From Allolobophora icterica (Eukaryota > Annelida > Clitellata > Crassiclitellata > Lumbricidae), in the NCBI GenBank assembly GCA_963556255.1, contig OY744617.1, positions 26,326,871 to 26,390,870 on the forward strand: a stretch of DNA of 64,000 nt, in the 5' to 3' direction. Below the pieces are notes generated by a model that was not told the origin of the DNA, did no database searches, and saw only the letters and a program-made list of their open reading frames with translations. Positions 43,742-53,269 of this stretch are shown one piece after another. How positions within the stretch are numbered: the first letter of the stretch is position 1; every line of letters begins with the position of its first letter. The translations under genes were made by a program, and so were the position numbers.

Positions 43742-46700
43742 ATGGAAGCGTTGACAACAGAGATGCAAGCGAATATTCGCAAAATGTCGTCTGAGCGCCT
43801 TAGGGTGTATCTTATGAAGGCAGGAAGGGACGAAGATGATGTTATGTCATGGGATCGAAATCAATTAATGGAAGAATGGGCCATGGAGATTGGAAAAGAG
43901 GAAGAGGAATTTAAGGGTAGTCCAATATCTCCAACAGGAGTGGATTACGAGCTGCAGAAGCGCCGTCTGGAGTTCGAAATCCGTAAATATGAAGAACAAA
44001 AGAAAGAACAAAGGGAGAAGGAAGAAAGAGAAAGGGAGGAACGGAAGGAGAAGGAAGAAAGAGAAAGGGAGGAACGGAAGGAGAAGGAAGAAAGAGAAAG
44101 GGAGGAACGGAAGGAGAAGGAAGAAAGAGAGAGGGAGGAACGGAAGGAGAAGGAAGAAAGGGAGGAAAAGAGGAGAGAGGAAGAAAAGAAGGAACGGAAA
44201 GAGAAAGAAGAAAGAGAAAAGAAGGAACGGAAAGAGAAAGAAGAAAGGGAGAGGAAGGAAAAGCAGGAAGAACGAAATGTTAGAGATTCTTTAGCAAGTC
44301 GTACTAAGCGTTATAGTGATGCCCTCAAGAATATTCTTTGGAAATTTCCTTCCGACCCTATAGAAATTCCAGGTTTCTTTGATCACTTGGATGGTTTGTT
44401 TAATGTGTATGAGGTGGATGAAGATGTTAGAGCAAAATTATTGCTAGCCATTTTAAGTGAAAGAGCTAAGGCATTAACCATGCGCCTTACTGAGGCACAG
44501 CTCCATGACTACAAATTCCTGAAGGAGTTTTTGCTAAGGGAGTTTAAGATAAGCCCTTCAAATCTTAGAGCCCGATTTTGGTCGTTGCACAAAGCATCGG
44601 ACGAATCATTTACGATCTATTCATCCAAATTGCGTGTGGCTCTTATGTATTATTTGAAAAGTAGAAAGATAACTGATGAGTTTGATAAACTTGTAAGTTT
44701 ATTGGTTGCGGATCGGCTTAAGGAGTCCTTGTCGAAGGCTTGTTTAGATTATATCTTGGCCCAAGAAAAAGAGGAGTGGTTGAGCTGTGAAGACATAGCT
44801 AATGCGGCTGACATTTATGTAGCGTCGCATGATGGTGGGAATGACTTAGTATGCCGTAGTCATCCGACACCGAAGTATAATAATTGGACGAGAGGTCAAC
44901 CACATGTTCAAGTCAATAACCAGACAGCTCAACCCAAGTCTCCCAAACCGGAAATAAGGGGTGAAGCCAAGATAGGTGCGAGGGTGTCTCAGGAGGAGGC
45001 CAAGGTAAAGGGTCTCTGTTTCCTATGTCATCAGAAGGGTCATAGGGCAAGGGAGTGCCAGACCAAACCAAGTTCTAAAAAGGTGAGTACTTGTATATTT
45101 GGGAACCCAACTGAAGAAGTGATCGACTTAGTTGTTGAGAAGGTCAACGTGTTGCATGAGATACCTGAACAGGTAAAGCAAGGGAATTTATTGGATAATT
45201 CTAAACCAATAGGCTTGGAAACTGCTGTAAGGGTATACGAGAATAGTATTGATGGATTACACGAGAGGTCGTATATCAAGGTACAGATTGAAGATCTCCC
45301 TTCTCAGCCAGCATTATCTGATTCAGGAGCAGAAATTTGTTGTATTGATAAGAAATTAATTGAGTCACTAAACTTACCCGTGATTAAACGGATTAATATA
45401 ATTGGTTTTCATGGAGAAGGATGTAAGGCAGATGTAGTATACCTACAAATGAAATTAGCTAATTCAATGGAAGGAACGACAAACATTGCGCCATCTTTGT
45501 GCGTCATGTTCGCTGCAGTCCCTGAACTAAATGAACGGGTTATTTTGACACCCCATGTTGTGGACCTATTAAGGGATAGTTCGCAATATGTAGTGATGGT
45601 AGCTGGCGTAGATCGATGTGTTCAAATAAATAAAGGGGCAGAAGAAGATAACTTAGAAGTTAATATCGAGAAAAGTAACAGCAACGAATCCTTGCCGTCA
45701 GAAGTGAATGAATATTCTCAGGAGCAACTAGTTGATGATTCAGATAATTTTCTTGATGTTGAGTCAACAGAGTTCAAGTCTGATGAGGGAGTAGCGAATA
45801 ATGATACTTTATTGCGTGAGCAACAGAATTGTCACAATCTTATATCTTGCTGGCAACAAGCGAGACAGAATAAAAATAATTTCTTTATAGATAATAACCT
45901 CCTGTACCACAAAGGGGAAATTATGGGACATAAGGTTAATCAATTATGTTTACCGGAAGATAGAATCGAGGTTGTCTTGCGAGTAGCACACGATGCCCCA
46001 TGTGCTGGGCACATGGCTTTTAAGGCAACGAGAGCCAGGATCAAATTAAACTTTTGGTTTCCAAGAATGGATGAGAGGATTCGCGAATATTGTGCGTCTT
46101 GTCAAATTTGTCAACTAAGAACTCCAGTTAAAGTGGCAGATCGAGTCCCGATCACTCCTATTCCGAGGGCGGATGAACTCTGTTTTAACCATCTAAATAT
46201 GGATTGTATTGGCCCTATGGTAGTGACTGGAGAATCCAACAAATCGAAACCCCAGTACAATTATGCTCTGGTTCTGGTGGACAAATTTTCTCGTTGGCCG
46301 ATGGCGTATCCTCTTAGATCGCTGAATGCAAAGGGAGTTTGTGAAGCTCTGTTGCAAGTTTTTACAACTTTTTCTATTCCAAGGATCATCAGTTCTGATT
46401 GTGGTACCAACTTTACCAGTCGTTTGACGAAAGAATTCTTGCGGCGAATGGGTTGTAGTCCCAGATTTAATACCCCTGGACATCCTGAGGCAGCTGGATT
46501 GGTTGAAAGATGCAACCAAAGCTTGAAAACCATGATCTTTAAGCTTGCTCAATCTGATCCTCGTGGATGGCACCAATTGTTACCGTTTGTTCTGTGGAGC
46601 CTTAGAGAAAAACCTTCAGGCACGACTCATATTTCGCCATTCACTATGGTTTATGGAACTCTTCCTCGGGGTCCACTTAGTGTGTTGAAGGAATCGTGGG

Positions 46701-48103
46701 CTGGCGAACGAAAAGTACCTCTTAACTTAGGTAAATCACCCGAAGAGTATCTCCAATCACTGAAGGAAAACCTCGAATTCGAGAAAGTTTATGCAGATTA
46801 CTATAGTGATATAGAAACAAAGCGGTATGCAGATTATTATAACTTGCGTAGTACTGACAGAAAATACGAAGTTGGAGATAAAGTAGCAGTATTAGCACCA
46901 GATTTTGGTAGTTCTAAATTTTATAGTCGATGGCAAGGACCTGCTACCGTAGTCAAGGTTAAATCCCCATATTCTTATATAGTAGAAATAGAGGGAAAAC
47001 AAAGACATTTACACGCAAATAAGATCAAGCGATACCATGAACGACTCGAACAAGCGATGATCAATAGCTGTTCAGTAATTGTTGATCAAGATGAAGAATT
47101 TGGTATAGTAGAGGTTGTAGATCAGGAAGAACGTGAACAAATAAGCCCGAGTAAGCGAATTGATCCTCTGATTATAGCGCATCTTTCGCAAGAGGAACAG
47201 AAGCAACTTTTTGAAGTTTTGGATCGGCACACGGCAGTATTTGTGGATAAACCTGGGTATTGTCCAGTATTAGAACATCTAGAGAAATTCTTGCAAACTA
47301 TTGAGGAAGCAGGACTCACTTTGAATTTAAGAAAATGTAATTTTGCACAAAACAAAATAAAGTTTGTTGGCCATATAGTAGGGTCAGGTTGTATTGAACC
47401 TGATCCAGGTAAGATCGCTACGATCAATGATATCCATCCTCCAACAACAAAGAAAGAAGTTAGAAAGGTTATGGGTTTTTTCAGTTATTTTCGAAATTTT
47501 ATACCTGCTTTAGCTGAAAAAGCACGGATAATAACTGATTTGACACGAGATAACATACCTACGAAGGTGCCTTGGGAGCAAAAGCATCAAGAAGCACTAG
47601 ATAAGTTAAAGGATGATCTCAGTAAAGCTACACAGTTGCATACCATTGATTTCACTAAGGAATTTGGTTTAAGTGTTGACGCAAGTGCCACCGCGGTCGG
47701 GTGTTGCTTGTTTCAGTGGACCGAAGAAGGTCAAGAAAAACCAATTGCTTTTGCTAGTCTTGAACTTACAGATACACAGATGCATTGGTCTACAATTGAG
47801 AGAGAGGCTTTCGCAGTAATTTGGGCACTTAAACGATTCAAGTCATGGATATTCTTATCAAAGATAATCATTTATTCAGATCATAATCCTTTGTCTTATC
47901 TCACAGATGCAAGCCCTAAGAGTGCGAAACTGACTCGTTGGGCGTTAGCATTGCAAGAGTTTAACTTATCTAGTGCTTTCGATATCGTCCTGGACGTCAG
48001 AACACGGTGGCTGATTTCCTCTCTCGGTTGTGACTCGGATGGTGAAGGGGGGAAATGGCCCGACACACAAGGATCGAGCCCGCAAATTGTGTGGATAAGT
48101 TGA
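43742..48103 (+). CDS. Gag-pol polyprotein, RT catalytic core missing
   Basis: One frame of 1453 codons. Residues ~1-60 are an N-terminal helical region; ~80-178 a Glu/Arg/Lys coiled coil built from an 11-residue repeat (EEREREERKEK); ~190-370 capsid-like; ~424-441 a CCHC zinc knuckle (CFLCHQKGHRAREC); ~520-530 protease with DSGA; ~745-800 integrase HHCC finger (H..H, CASCQIC); ~815-925 integrase core with D (NMDCIGP), D (SSDCGTNF) and E (LVERCNQ); ~1040-1100 SH3-like end; ~1170-1260 RT thumb/connection only; ~1300-1430 RNase H with DASA, E and SDHNPL. Finger and palm with the YxDD site are absent by an in-frame deletion at about residue 1178 (CPVLEH). Near 47988 the frame leaves RNase H; the family's usual end motif is seen in the next frame, stopping at 48031. 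Integration might work; reverse transcription should not. Confidence 0.85.
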   Translation: MEALTTEMQANIRKMSSERLRVYLMKAGRDEDDVMSWDRNQLMEEWAMEIGKEEEEFKGSPISPTGVDYELQKRRLEFEIRKYEEQKKEQREKEEREREERKEKEEREREERKEKEEREREERKEKEEREREERKEKEEREEKRREEEKKERKEKEEREKKERKEKEERERKEKQEERNVRDSLASRTKRYSDALKNILWKFPSDPIEIPGFFDHLDGLFNVYEVDEDVRAKLLLAILSERAKALTMRLTEAQLHDYKFLKEFLLREFKISPSNLRARFWSLHKASDESFTIYSSKLRVALMYYLKSRKITDEFDKLVSLLVADRLKESLSKACLDYILAQEKEEWLSCEDIANAADIYVASHDGGNDLVCRSHPTPKYNNWTRGQPHVQVNNQTAQPKSPKPEIRGEAKIGARVSQEEAKVKGLCFLCHQKGHRARECQTKPSSKKVSTCIFGNPTEEVIDLVVEKVNVLHEIPEQVKQGNLLDNSKPIGLETAVRVYENSIDGLHERSYIKVQIEDLPSQPALSDSGAEICCIDKKLIESLNLPVIKRINIIGFHGEGCKADVVYLQMKLANSMEGTTNIAPSLCVMFAAVPELNERVILTPHVVDLLRDSSQYVVMVAGVDRCVQINKGAEEDNLEVNIEKSNSNESLPSEVNEYSQEQLVDDSDNFLDVESTEFKSDEGVANNDTLLREQQNCHNLISCWQQARQNKNNFFIDNNLLYHKGEIMGHKVNQLCLPEDRIEVVLRVAHDAPCAGHMAFKATRARIKLNFWFPRMDERIREYCASCQICQLRTPVKVADRVPITPIPRADELCFNHLNMDCIGPMVVTGESNKSKPQYNYALVLVDKFSRWPMAYPLRSLNAKGVCEALLQVFTTFSIPRIISSDCGTNFTSRLTKEFLRRMGCSPRFNTPGHPEAAGLVERCNQSLKTMIFKLAQSDPRGWHQLLPFVLWSLREKPSGTTHISPFTMVYGTLPRGPLSVLKESWAGERKVPLNLGKSPEEYLQSLKENLEFEKVYADYYSDIETKRYADYYNLRSTDRKYEVGDKVAVLAPDFGSSKFYSRWQGPATVVKVKSPYSYIVEIEGKQRHLHANKIKRYHERLEQAMINSCSVIVDQDEEFGIVEVVDQEEREQISPSKRIDPLIIAHLSQEEQKQLFEVLDRHTAVFVDKPGYCPVLEHLEKFLQTIEEAGLTLNLRKCNFAQNKIKFVGHIVGSGCIEPDPGKIATINDIHPPTTKKEVRKVMGFFSYFRNFIPALAEKARIITDLTRDNIPTKVPWEQKHQEALDKLKDDLSKATQLHTIDFTKEFGLSVDASATAVGCCLFQWTEEGQEKPIAFASLELTDTQMHWSTIEREAFAVIWALKRFKSWIFLSKIIIYSDHNPLSYLTDASPKSAKLTRWALALQEFNLSSAFDIVLDVRTRWLISSLGCDSDGEGGKWPDTQGSSPQIVWIS
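44020..44270 (+). repeat. 33-bp in-frame minisatellite in gag
   Basis: GAAGAAAGAGAAAGGGAGGA begins a 33-bp unit repeated about four times cleanly, then degenerate copies. It encodes EEREREERKEK, a charged single helix. Repeat-number change would lengthen Gag by 11 residues at a time. Confidence 0.85.
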
Positions 48104-48214
48104 CTAACTGATGTGTTTTGTTTTGGTTGTATATGCTGTATCGAGATGGAGTCTGGAGGCCCGGCTTGATCGTGATGACCCGTTCGGGATGGTGCTGAAG
48201 ACGTGTCATCATCT

Positions 48215-48228
48215 GAGGGCGGAGGGAA
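48215..48228 (+). other. Polypurine tract
   Basis: GAGGGCGGAGGGAA lies directly before the TG of the 3' LTR, the position needed to prime plus-strand synthesis. One C interrupts the purines. Confidence 0.8.
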
Positions 48229-48660
48229 TGTCGTGGTCTACGCGGGTGCATGCATCAAGGGAAGAAAACCGACGCGTCAACAAGCTTGTTTACAACGCAC
48301 GGAAATTTCTGCAGCAAGCTGTCAACATTAATTCGGTGCATGCAACAAGGATATACGTGTTCAGTAGGACTTTCCAGGGAAAAGTACAGTGACGTCACAG
48401 AACGTTCTGGAATCCGGGAGAACTCTATATAAGATAGACCTGATGTACATTGGGGGCCTTTTGACGAAGATTTGTAAACGTTGAAACATTGATCGTATAA
48501 CGTTCAATCGAGACCAGCCAACCTGTGTGCTGTCTACGATTGTGATATTTGATAGACGAGTTGACTTACTCTACACTTAATCGACTTTATTTTTAAATAA
48601 AGATCTTTTAATAGTTCCTTCGTTGGTTCGTCGTTGCGATCGAAGGAGTCGACCGCGACA
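48229..48660 (+). repeat. 3' LTR
   Basis: 432 bp, same length as the 5' LTR, with AATAAA at 48596-48601. One substitution to the 5' LTR noticed near 48550. Confidence 0.95.
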
Positions 48661-48779
48661 TCTCCACTGAAGGTTAACAGTGAAAGGATTATAAATCAGT
48701 TATCGGTTTTGATCATTTGCTGCAGGTTTAGGGGGGCGTACGCCGGCTCCGCCCCCCTCTAAATCCGCGCCTGATGACG

Positions 48780-49190
48780 CCAGCCACCGAATTAGATAGA
48801 CCTTCATATAGGCCAAAATGGTCACCCACATATTCATATAGGCCTCTATATACGCCCAAATGACCACCCACATATTCACATACAACTATATGCCCAGCCA
48901 CATAATCAGATAGGTCTCCATCTGCCCTGTATGGCCAGCCACACATTCATATAGTCCTATAAGATCGCTGGAGCCACAGCCACAGATTAAGATAATCTTA
49001 TGTATACACCAGGTCCTATATGGCCAGCCACAGATTCGCCGTAAACACAGCCACAGATTCAGGTAAGATTATGTATAATACCTATATGGACAGACCCAGC
49101 CAGATTCGCCGGAACCACGGCCACAGATTCACATAAACCTCCATATGCCCTATATGGCCGCCCACAGAATCATCTAGGCCTATAAATGCT
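48780..49190. repeat. Degenerate tandem repeat (CAGCCACAGATTC family)
   Basis: Motifs CAGCCACAGATTC, CACCCACATATTC and CCTATATGGCC recur about every 40-60 bp with heavy divergence. A single related motif (CAGCCACAGATTCGC) is at 41801. Confidence 0.6.
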
Positions 49191-49196
49191 CTGGAA

Positions 49197-49998
49197 CCAC
49201 CGGCGGCATTATATTCCCCTGCCGCACGGCACCGGTCAATGCCGCCACCGGCGGCATTAGTCCCCGCCGCGCGGCACCGGTCAATGCCGCCACCGGCGGC
49301 ATTAGTCCCCTGCCGTGCGGCACCGGTCAATGCCGCCACCGGCGGCATTAGTCCCCTGCCGCACGGACCCCTGCCGCGCGGCACCGGTCAATGCCGCCAC
49401 CGGCGGCATTAGTCCCCTGCCGCGCGGCACCGGTCAATGCCGCCATCGGCGGCATTAGTCCCCTGCCGCACGGCACGGTCAAAACCGCCACTGGCGGCAT
49501 TAGTCCCCTGCCGCACGGACCCCTGCCGCGCGGCACCGGTCAAAGCCGCCACCGGCGGCATTATATTCCCCTGCCGCACGGCACCGGTCAATGCCGCCAC
49601 CGGCGGCTTTAGTCCCCGCCGCGCGGCACCGGTCAATGCCGCCACCGGCGGCATTAGTCCCATGCCGTGCGGCACCGGTCAATGCCGCCACCGGCGGCAT
49701 TAGTCCCCTGCCGCACGGACCCCTGCCGCGCGGCACCGGTCAATGCCGCCACCGGCGGCATTAGTCCCTGCCGCGCGGCACCGGTCAATGCCGCCACCGG
49801 CGGCATTAGTCCCCTGCCGCGCGGCACCGGTCAATGCCGCCACCGGCGGCATTAGTCCCCTGCCGCACGGACCCCTGCCGCGCGGCACCGGTCAATGCCG
49901 CCACCGGCGGCATTAGTCCCCTGCCGCGCGGCACCGGTCAATGCCGCCACCGGCGGCATTAGTCCCCTGCCGCACAGTACCGGTCAATGCCGCCACCG
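49197..49998. repeat. GC-rich minisatellite made of two palindromes per unit
   Basis: The unit (about 48 bp, with a longer variant about 65 bp) contains AATGCCGCCACCGGCGGCATT, a near-perfect 21-base inverted repeat, then GTCCCCTGCCGCGCGGCACC, which contains the palindrome TGCCGCGCGGCA. About 16 units by eye. Every unit can fold on either strand into two stable hairpins. Translations of it (Ala/Gly/Arg rich) look like ORFs but are artefacts. Confidence 0.9.
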
Positions 49999-50798
49999 AT
50001 GAAAAGTAGACCCCTAGAAAAAGTGTCATAACTTGGTCAAAACTTACAGCATTTGCCAGAAATTTTAAAAACAACGACATTAGCCATATTACCACCAAAT
50101 CGTAACGCCGTTTGGAAATGTTAGTGAGTTTGTCAAGTTTATGAACGTTTGAGATGCAGTACTGAAAAGGGGAATTTCCAGCATACAAGAGCCATAAGGA
50201 AGTGAAGTTCAGCTACAGCTGGTGTTCAAAATGTCCTCCTTGTTCACCGACACACGACCGTAGACGTGGGTGCCACTGTTTGATGGCCCGGTCGACGATC
50301 ACGGGGTCAAACAGCTGCCACTCTTCAATCAAACGCGCTCAGGTGATCAACGTCGGGAATGCGGTAACGATAAACGCTTCCTCCAGTAGGCCCTACACCC
50401 CACATTATTTTGATAGTCAACTTGACTGAGGTCTGGACTGTTGGGCGGCCACAGTTGCGGGGATATGAAGTCGGGTACGTGTCTCCCGGGATAGCAGAGC
50501 AATAGTCTCACGTGCTCGGTGCGCAGGGGCACTGTCTTGTTGAATGTTAAGTAGCCGCCCGATGAAAAGTAGACTCCTAAACGTCTGTCAAAAATCTGTA
50601 TGTTGGAAATTTCCCCTTTTCAGTACTGCATCTCAAACGTTGATAAACTTGACAAACTCACCAACATTTTTCGAAACGGCGTTAAGATTTGGTGGTAATA
50701 AGGCTAGTGTTGTTGTTTTTAAAATTTCAAGCAAATGCTACTTTAAACGTTTTGACCGAGTTATGACACTTTTTCTTGGGGTCTACTTTTCATCGGGA
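49996..50798 (-). mobile_element. Decayed mariner/IS630-like element with ~190-bp inverted repeats
   Basis: Left end CCGATGAAAAGTAGACCCCT and right end GGGGTCTACTTTTCATCGGG are inverted copies, and the similarity extends about 190 bp inward (to GGGGAATTTCC and GGAAATTTCCCC), with perhaps 15-20% divergence. Between them lies the 3' end of a transposase on the minus strand. No clear TA duplication is visible because the left end abuts the minisatellite. An extra copy of the terminal motif lies inside at 50558-50575. Confidence 0.75.
50213..50532 (-). pseudogene. Mariner/Tc1-like transposase C-terminal remnant
   Basis: Minus-strand frame shows FISPQLWPPNSPDLSQVDYQ, the WPPNSPDLNPVDY motif of mariner/IS630 transposases. 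A shift near 50330 moves the rest to another frame, LIEEWQLFDPVIVDRAIKQW then HPRLRSCVGEQGGHFEHQL and a stop at 50213. The catalytic N-terminal half is absent. Confidence 0.75.
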
Positions 50799-50836
50799 CA
50801 CAGTGTAGTATGATTATAATTACATAGGTATACTCA

Positions 50837-50851
50837 GTGTATGCGTGTGTA

Positions 50852-50901
<50 letters not shown>

Positions 50902-50927
50902 TAGGTGTGTGTAGGTGTGTGTAGGTG

Positions 50928-50971
<44 letters not shown>

Positions 50972-50980
50972 TGTGTGTGT
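50837..50980. repeat. (GT)n / (GTGC)n microsatellite
   Basis: A GT run to about 50895, then GTAGGTGT units, then a GCGT run. Compound simple repeat with potential for Z-DNA. Confidence 0.95.
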
Positions 50981-51207
50981 ATAGCTGTTTGTATTTGAGT
51001 GTAGGTGTGCGTGTTTGCGTTCATAGGCAGATTCAAAACAAATCTGTACTTTCCCTCGGATTGTCTCGTATGCAGCCAGTATTAGAGACGGCCGCATTTC
51101 AATCCGTGGCGTCTAATTGATTTCGGACTACTGTATATTGAGTGCACGAGGACCGAGTCCTTTGCAGGCCTTCGAGACTATAGCTAGCCTTAACTTAGAC
51201 TGGTTAG

Positions 51208-51562
51208 CAGGGCTGTAGTCGAGGGTATACGCGGGTATACAGCGTATACTTACCTCTAGAGAAATTTGACAGCGTATACTCAGCGCTCGAGACGAGGGTA
51301 TACGCGGGTATACAGCGTATACTTACCTCTGAGGATGAAATTTTGAGAAAAAGAGAGGTTTTTCAAGGTTTTTAGGGCGAATGACTAAAAAAAAAAAAAG
51401 GTCATCAACTTTTTCAGAGACGAAATCGTAAAAAGTCTGAACATTTTCAGAGAATTGGTGAAAAGTCTGAAATTTTTCCTAAAAAAAGGTCTTCAAATTT
51501 TTTTTTACGCCGCTGGTCACCGGTTGCGTATACTCACCTCAAATTTTACCACTACAGCCCTG
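51208..51562 (-). mobile_element. Second copy of the CAGGGCTGTAG hAT-type MITE
   Basis: 355 bp, inverse orientation to the copy at 27659. Exact 8-bp duplication CTGGTTAG (51200-51207, 51563-51570). Left end reads CAGGGCTGTAGTCG, with two differences in the inner inverted repeat. The GTATACGCGGGTATACAGCG module is duplicated inside. Confidence 0.93.
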
Positions 51563-51667
51563 CTGGTTAGGCCTCAGTTAGACCGGTCAAAATTCGATCG
51601 GTTAAATTAGTCTAATTCTAATCTGGGCGACACTATGGAGAACGATCCGAAAAGATGCATGTCTACT

Positions 51668-51900
51668 CAGACAGATAGACAGACAGATAGGCAGGCGGGC
51701 AGACACACAGGGAGGCAGAAAAGGAGGCTGGCAGCCAGACAGGCAGACAGACCGGCAGACAGACAGACAAACGGACAGATAGAAAGACACAAGGAGGACT
51801 GACGAACAGAATTGACTATTAGTCATGAACAATTAGATCAGTTTTCAGCCCTATAGGTAGACAGACAAGCAGACATACATACAGACAGACAAATGCTCCT
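51668..51900. repeat. (CAGA)n-related simple repeat
   Basis: Impure CAGA/GATAGACA repeats, interrupted at 51790-51850. Confidence 0.85.
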
Positions 51901-52225
51901 TCCTATGATCGTGTGTGCGCTTCTGAACTTTTGAAGGGAAGGGCAATATGCTAATATCTAATGCTGTTGTATTGCATTGTATCAAATACAGTTGTACTGT
52001 ATCGGATCTCGTGTCTGCTACAGTAAAATGCAAACACTGCAGCCAGATGGTAATCCGCAAATTCCTCATTTCTGAAACTAAGCGCAGGGAACTATACTGG
52101 CCCGGTTTCTTACACTGGTTAAAGCGTAAACTACTTCGCATGCACTTCTGTGCGTGAGTATGCCGGTTGTGGCATAGTTAAGAGACTTAAATCTCGGACT
52201 AGCACGGTAGTAGTTTCAGTTTAAC

Positions 52226-53086
52226 CAGTCTTGTTGTCCTCGAGACCAAGGTCTTGGTCTCGAGTGCACTCGAGTTCGTTTCTAAAAGTCTTGGTCTTGG
52301 TCTTGGTCTTGAGACCAAAAGTCTTGGTCTTGGTCTTGAGGTTCAAAGTCTTGGTCTTGGTCTTGAGGTTCAGAGTCTTGGTCTTGGTCTCGCAAGACCA
52401 AGACCAAGACCGGCTGTCAATATGAACTGCCATTTAACAAAACTCAAGAATTTAAAAATTTATCAAGCCTGCTTGCATCATATATACGACCAATAGGCCT
52501 ATCTATGGACGGATACAAGTGTTGTCGGTCAGGTAAACCCATTGGCAGCAGCAACAGTTATTCTGTATCAGATAAACCATGGGAAGATTTCAAAAGGACT
52601 CACTATCTGTACATTAACATCCAGTGCTTGAAAAGCTACTGTGTGTGTCAGCGACTTCAGCATCTGTAGAACGTATTTTTTCACATGGCGGAATTTTTAT
52701 GAGGCCCACCAGGCACGTCTTGGTCAGAAAATTCTGAGCGAATTGGTTTTTATAAAATAGAAAAGGCATTTGGAATAATATTTTACATGAAGGACTTTTG
52801 AATACGAATTCGGAATTCTCTGCAGTTTGCATTTAAAGTTAATTTGCTTGAATAAAATAAAAGACTCATGCTTTTATTAAAATAGCGAATATTCCGACTT
52901 GACAATTTTTAGAAGTCTTGACCTGATTGCGATTTTTAGGTCTTGGTCTTAGTCCTGAGGTTCAAGGTCTTGGTCTTGGTCTCGAGGTTCAAAGTCTTGG
53001 TCTTGGTCTTGAGGTTCAAAGTCTTGGTCTTGAGGTTCAAGGTCTTGGTCTTGGTCTTGAGGTTTTAGGTCTTGACAACAAGACTG
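52226..53086 (+). mobile_element. hAT-derived element with TCTTGG subterminal arrays, copy 1
   Basis: 861 bp, ends CAGTCTTGTTGTC / GACAACAAGACTG, exact 8-bp duplication AGTTTAAC (52218-52225, 53087-53094). Just inside both ends are arrays of TCTTGGTCTTGGTCTTGAGG with GTTCAAAG spacers (52285-52395, 52940-53070). The left also has a CTCGAGACC/GGTCTCGAG palindrome. A transposase remnant lies in the middle. Such subterminal repeats are typical transposase binding sites in hAT elements. Confidence 0.93.
52645..52758 (+). pseudogene. hAT transposase C-terminal remnant
   Basis: VSATSASVERIFSHGGIFMR matches the hAT dimerisation motif around the catalytic Glu (ATSA..ER.FS). It continues PTRHVLVRKF and a stop. 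Homologous remnant is on the minus strand of copy 2. Confidence 0.7.
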
Positions 53087-53207
53087 AGTTTAACGACACT
53101 GTGTGATCCCCCTCCTTCATCCAGGCTTGGGACTAGCACTGCCTGGCACTAAGGCATGGGCGTGCGGTGGCCTATTTAACTAGCATTAATTAACAAACCT
53201 GCTCTGC

Positions 53208-53267
53208 CTCTCCCCGGTCTCTGCTCTGCCTCTCCTCGGTCTCTGCTCTGCCTCTCCCCGGTCTCTC
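53208..53267. repeat. Short tandem repeat, about 21 bp x 3
   Basis: TCTGCTCTGCCTCTCCCCGG repeated three times with one T-for-C change. A related CTGCTCTGCCTCT lies at 62861, also just outside the other copy of the hAT element, so the flanks too may share an origin. Confidence 0.75.
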
Positions 53268-53269
53268 TG

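Larger units (their letters stand above)
42785..48660 (+). mobile_element. Ty3/Gypsy-type LTR retrotransposon with integrase before RT (Gmr1-like), RT core deleted
   Basis: The 5876-bp element has 432-bp LTRs with TG...CA ends, 5-bp target duplication TCTCC (42780-42784, 48661-48665), a tRNA-Leu primer site, a polypurine tract and one long ORF. The LTRs differ at one base that I could find (TATTTAATAG versus TATTTGATAG), so insertion is recent. Protease, integrase, then RT/RNase H is the reverse of ordinary Ty3/Gypsy and fits the Gmr1-like lineage. The polymerase core is missing, so recent movement would have needed enzymes from a relative. Confidence 0.9.

Noticed and set aside
43525..43782. 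Minus-strand ORFs in the LTR element leader
   Set aside because: Antisense to the leader and the start of gag, no motif, and out of keeping with LTR element organisation.
49082..49888. Ala/Gly/Arg- or Pro-rich ORFs on both strands
   Set aside because: They are translations of the GC-rich minisatellite; open frames are expected by chance in a repeat lacking stops.
50761..51120. His-Thr and Cys-Val repeat ORFs
   Set aside because: Translations of the GT/GCGT microsatellite.
52231..52496. Leu/Gly/Val and Lys/Thr repeat ORFs in the hAT-derived elements
   Set aside because: They are translations of the TCTTGG subterminal arrays.
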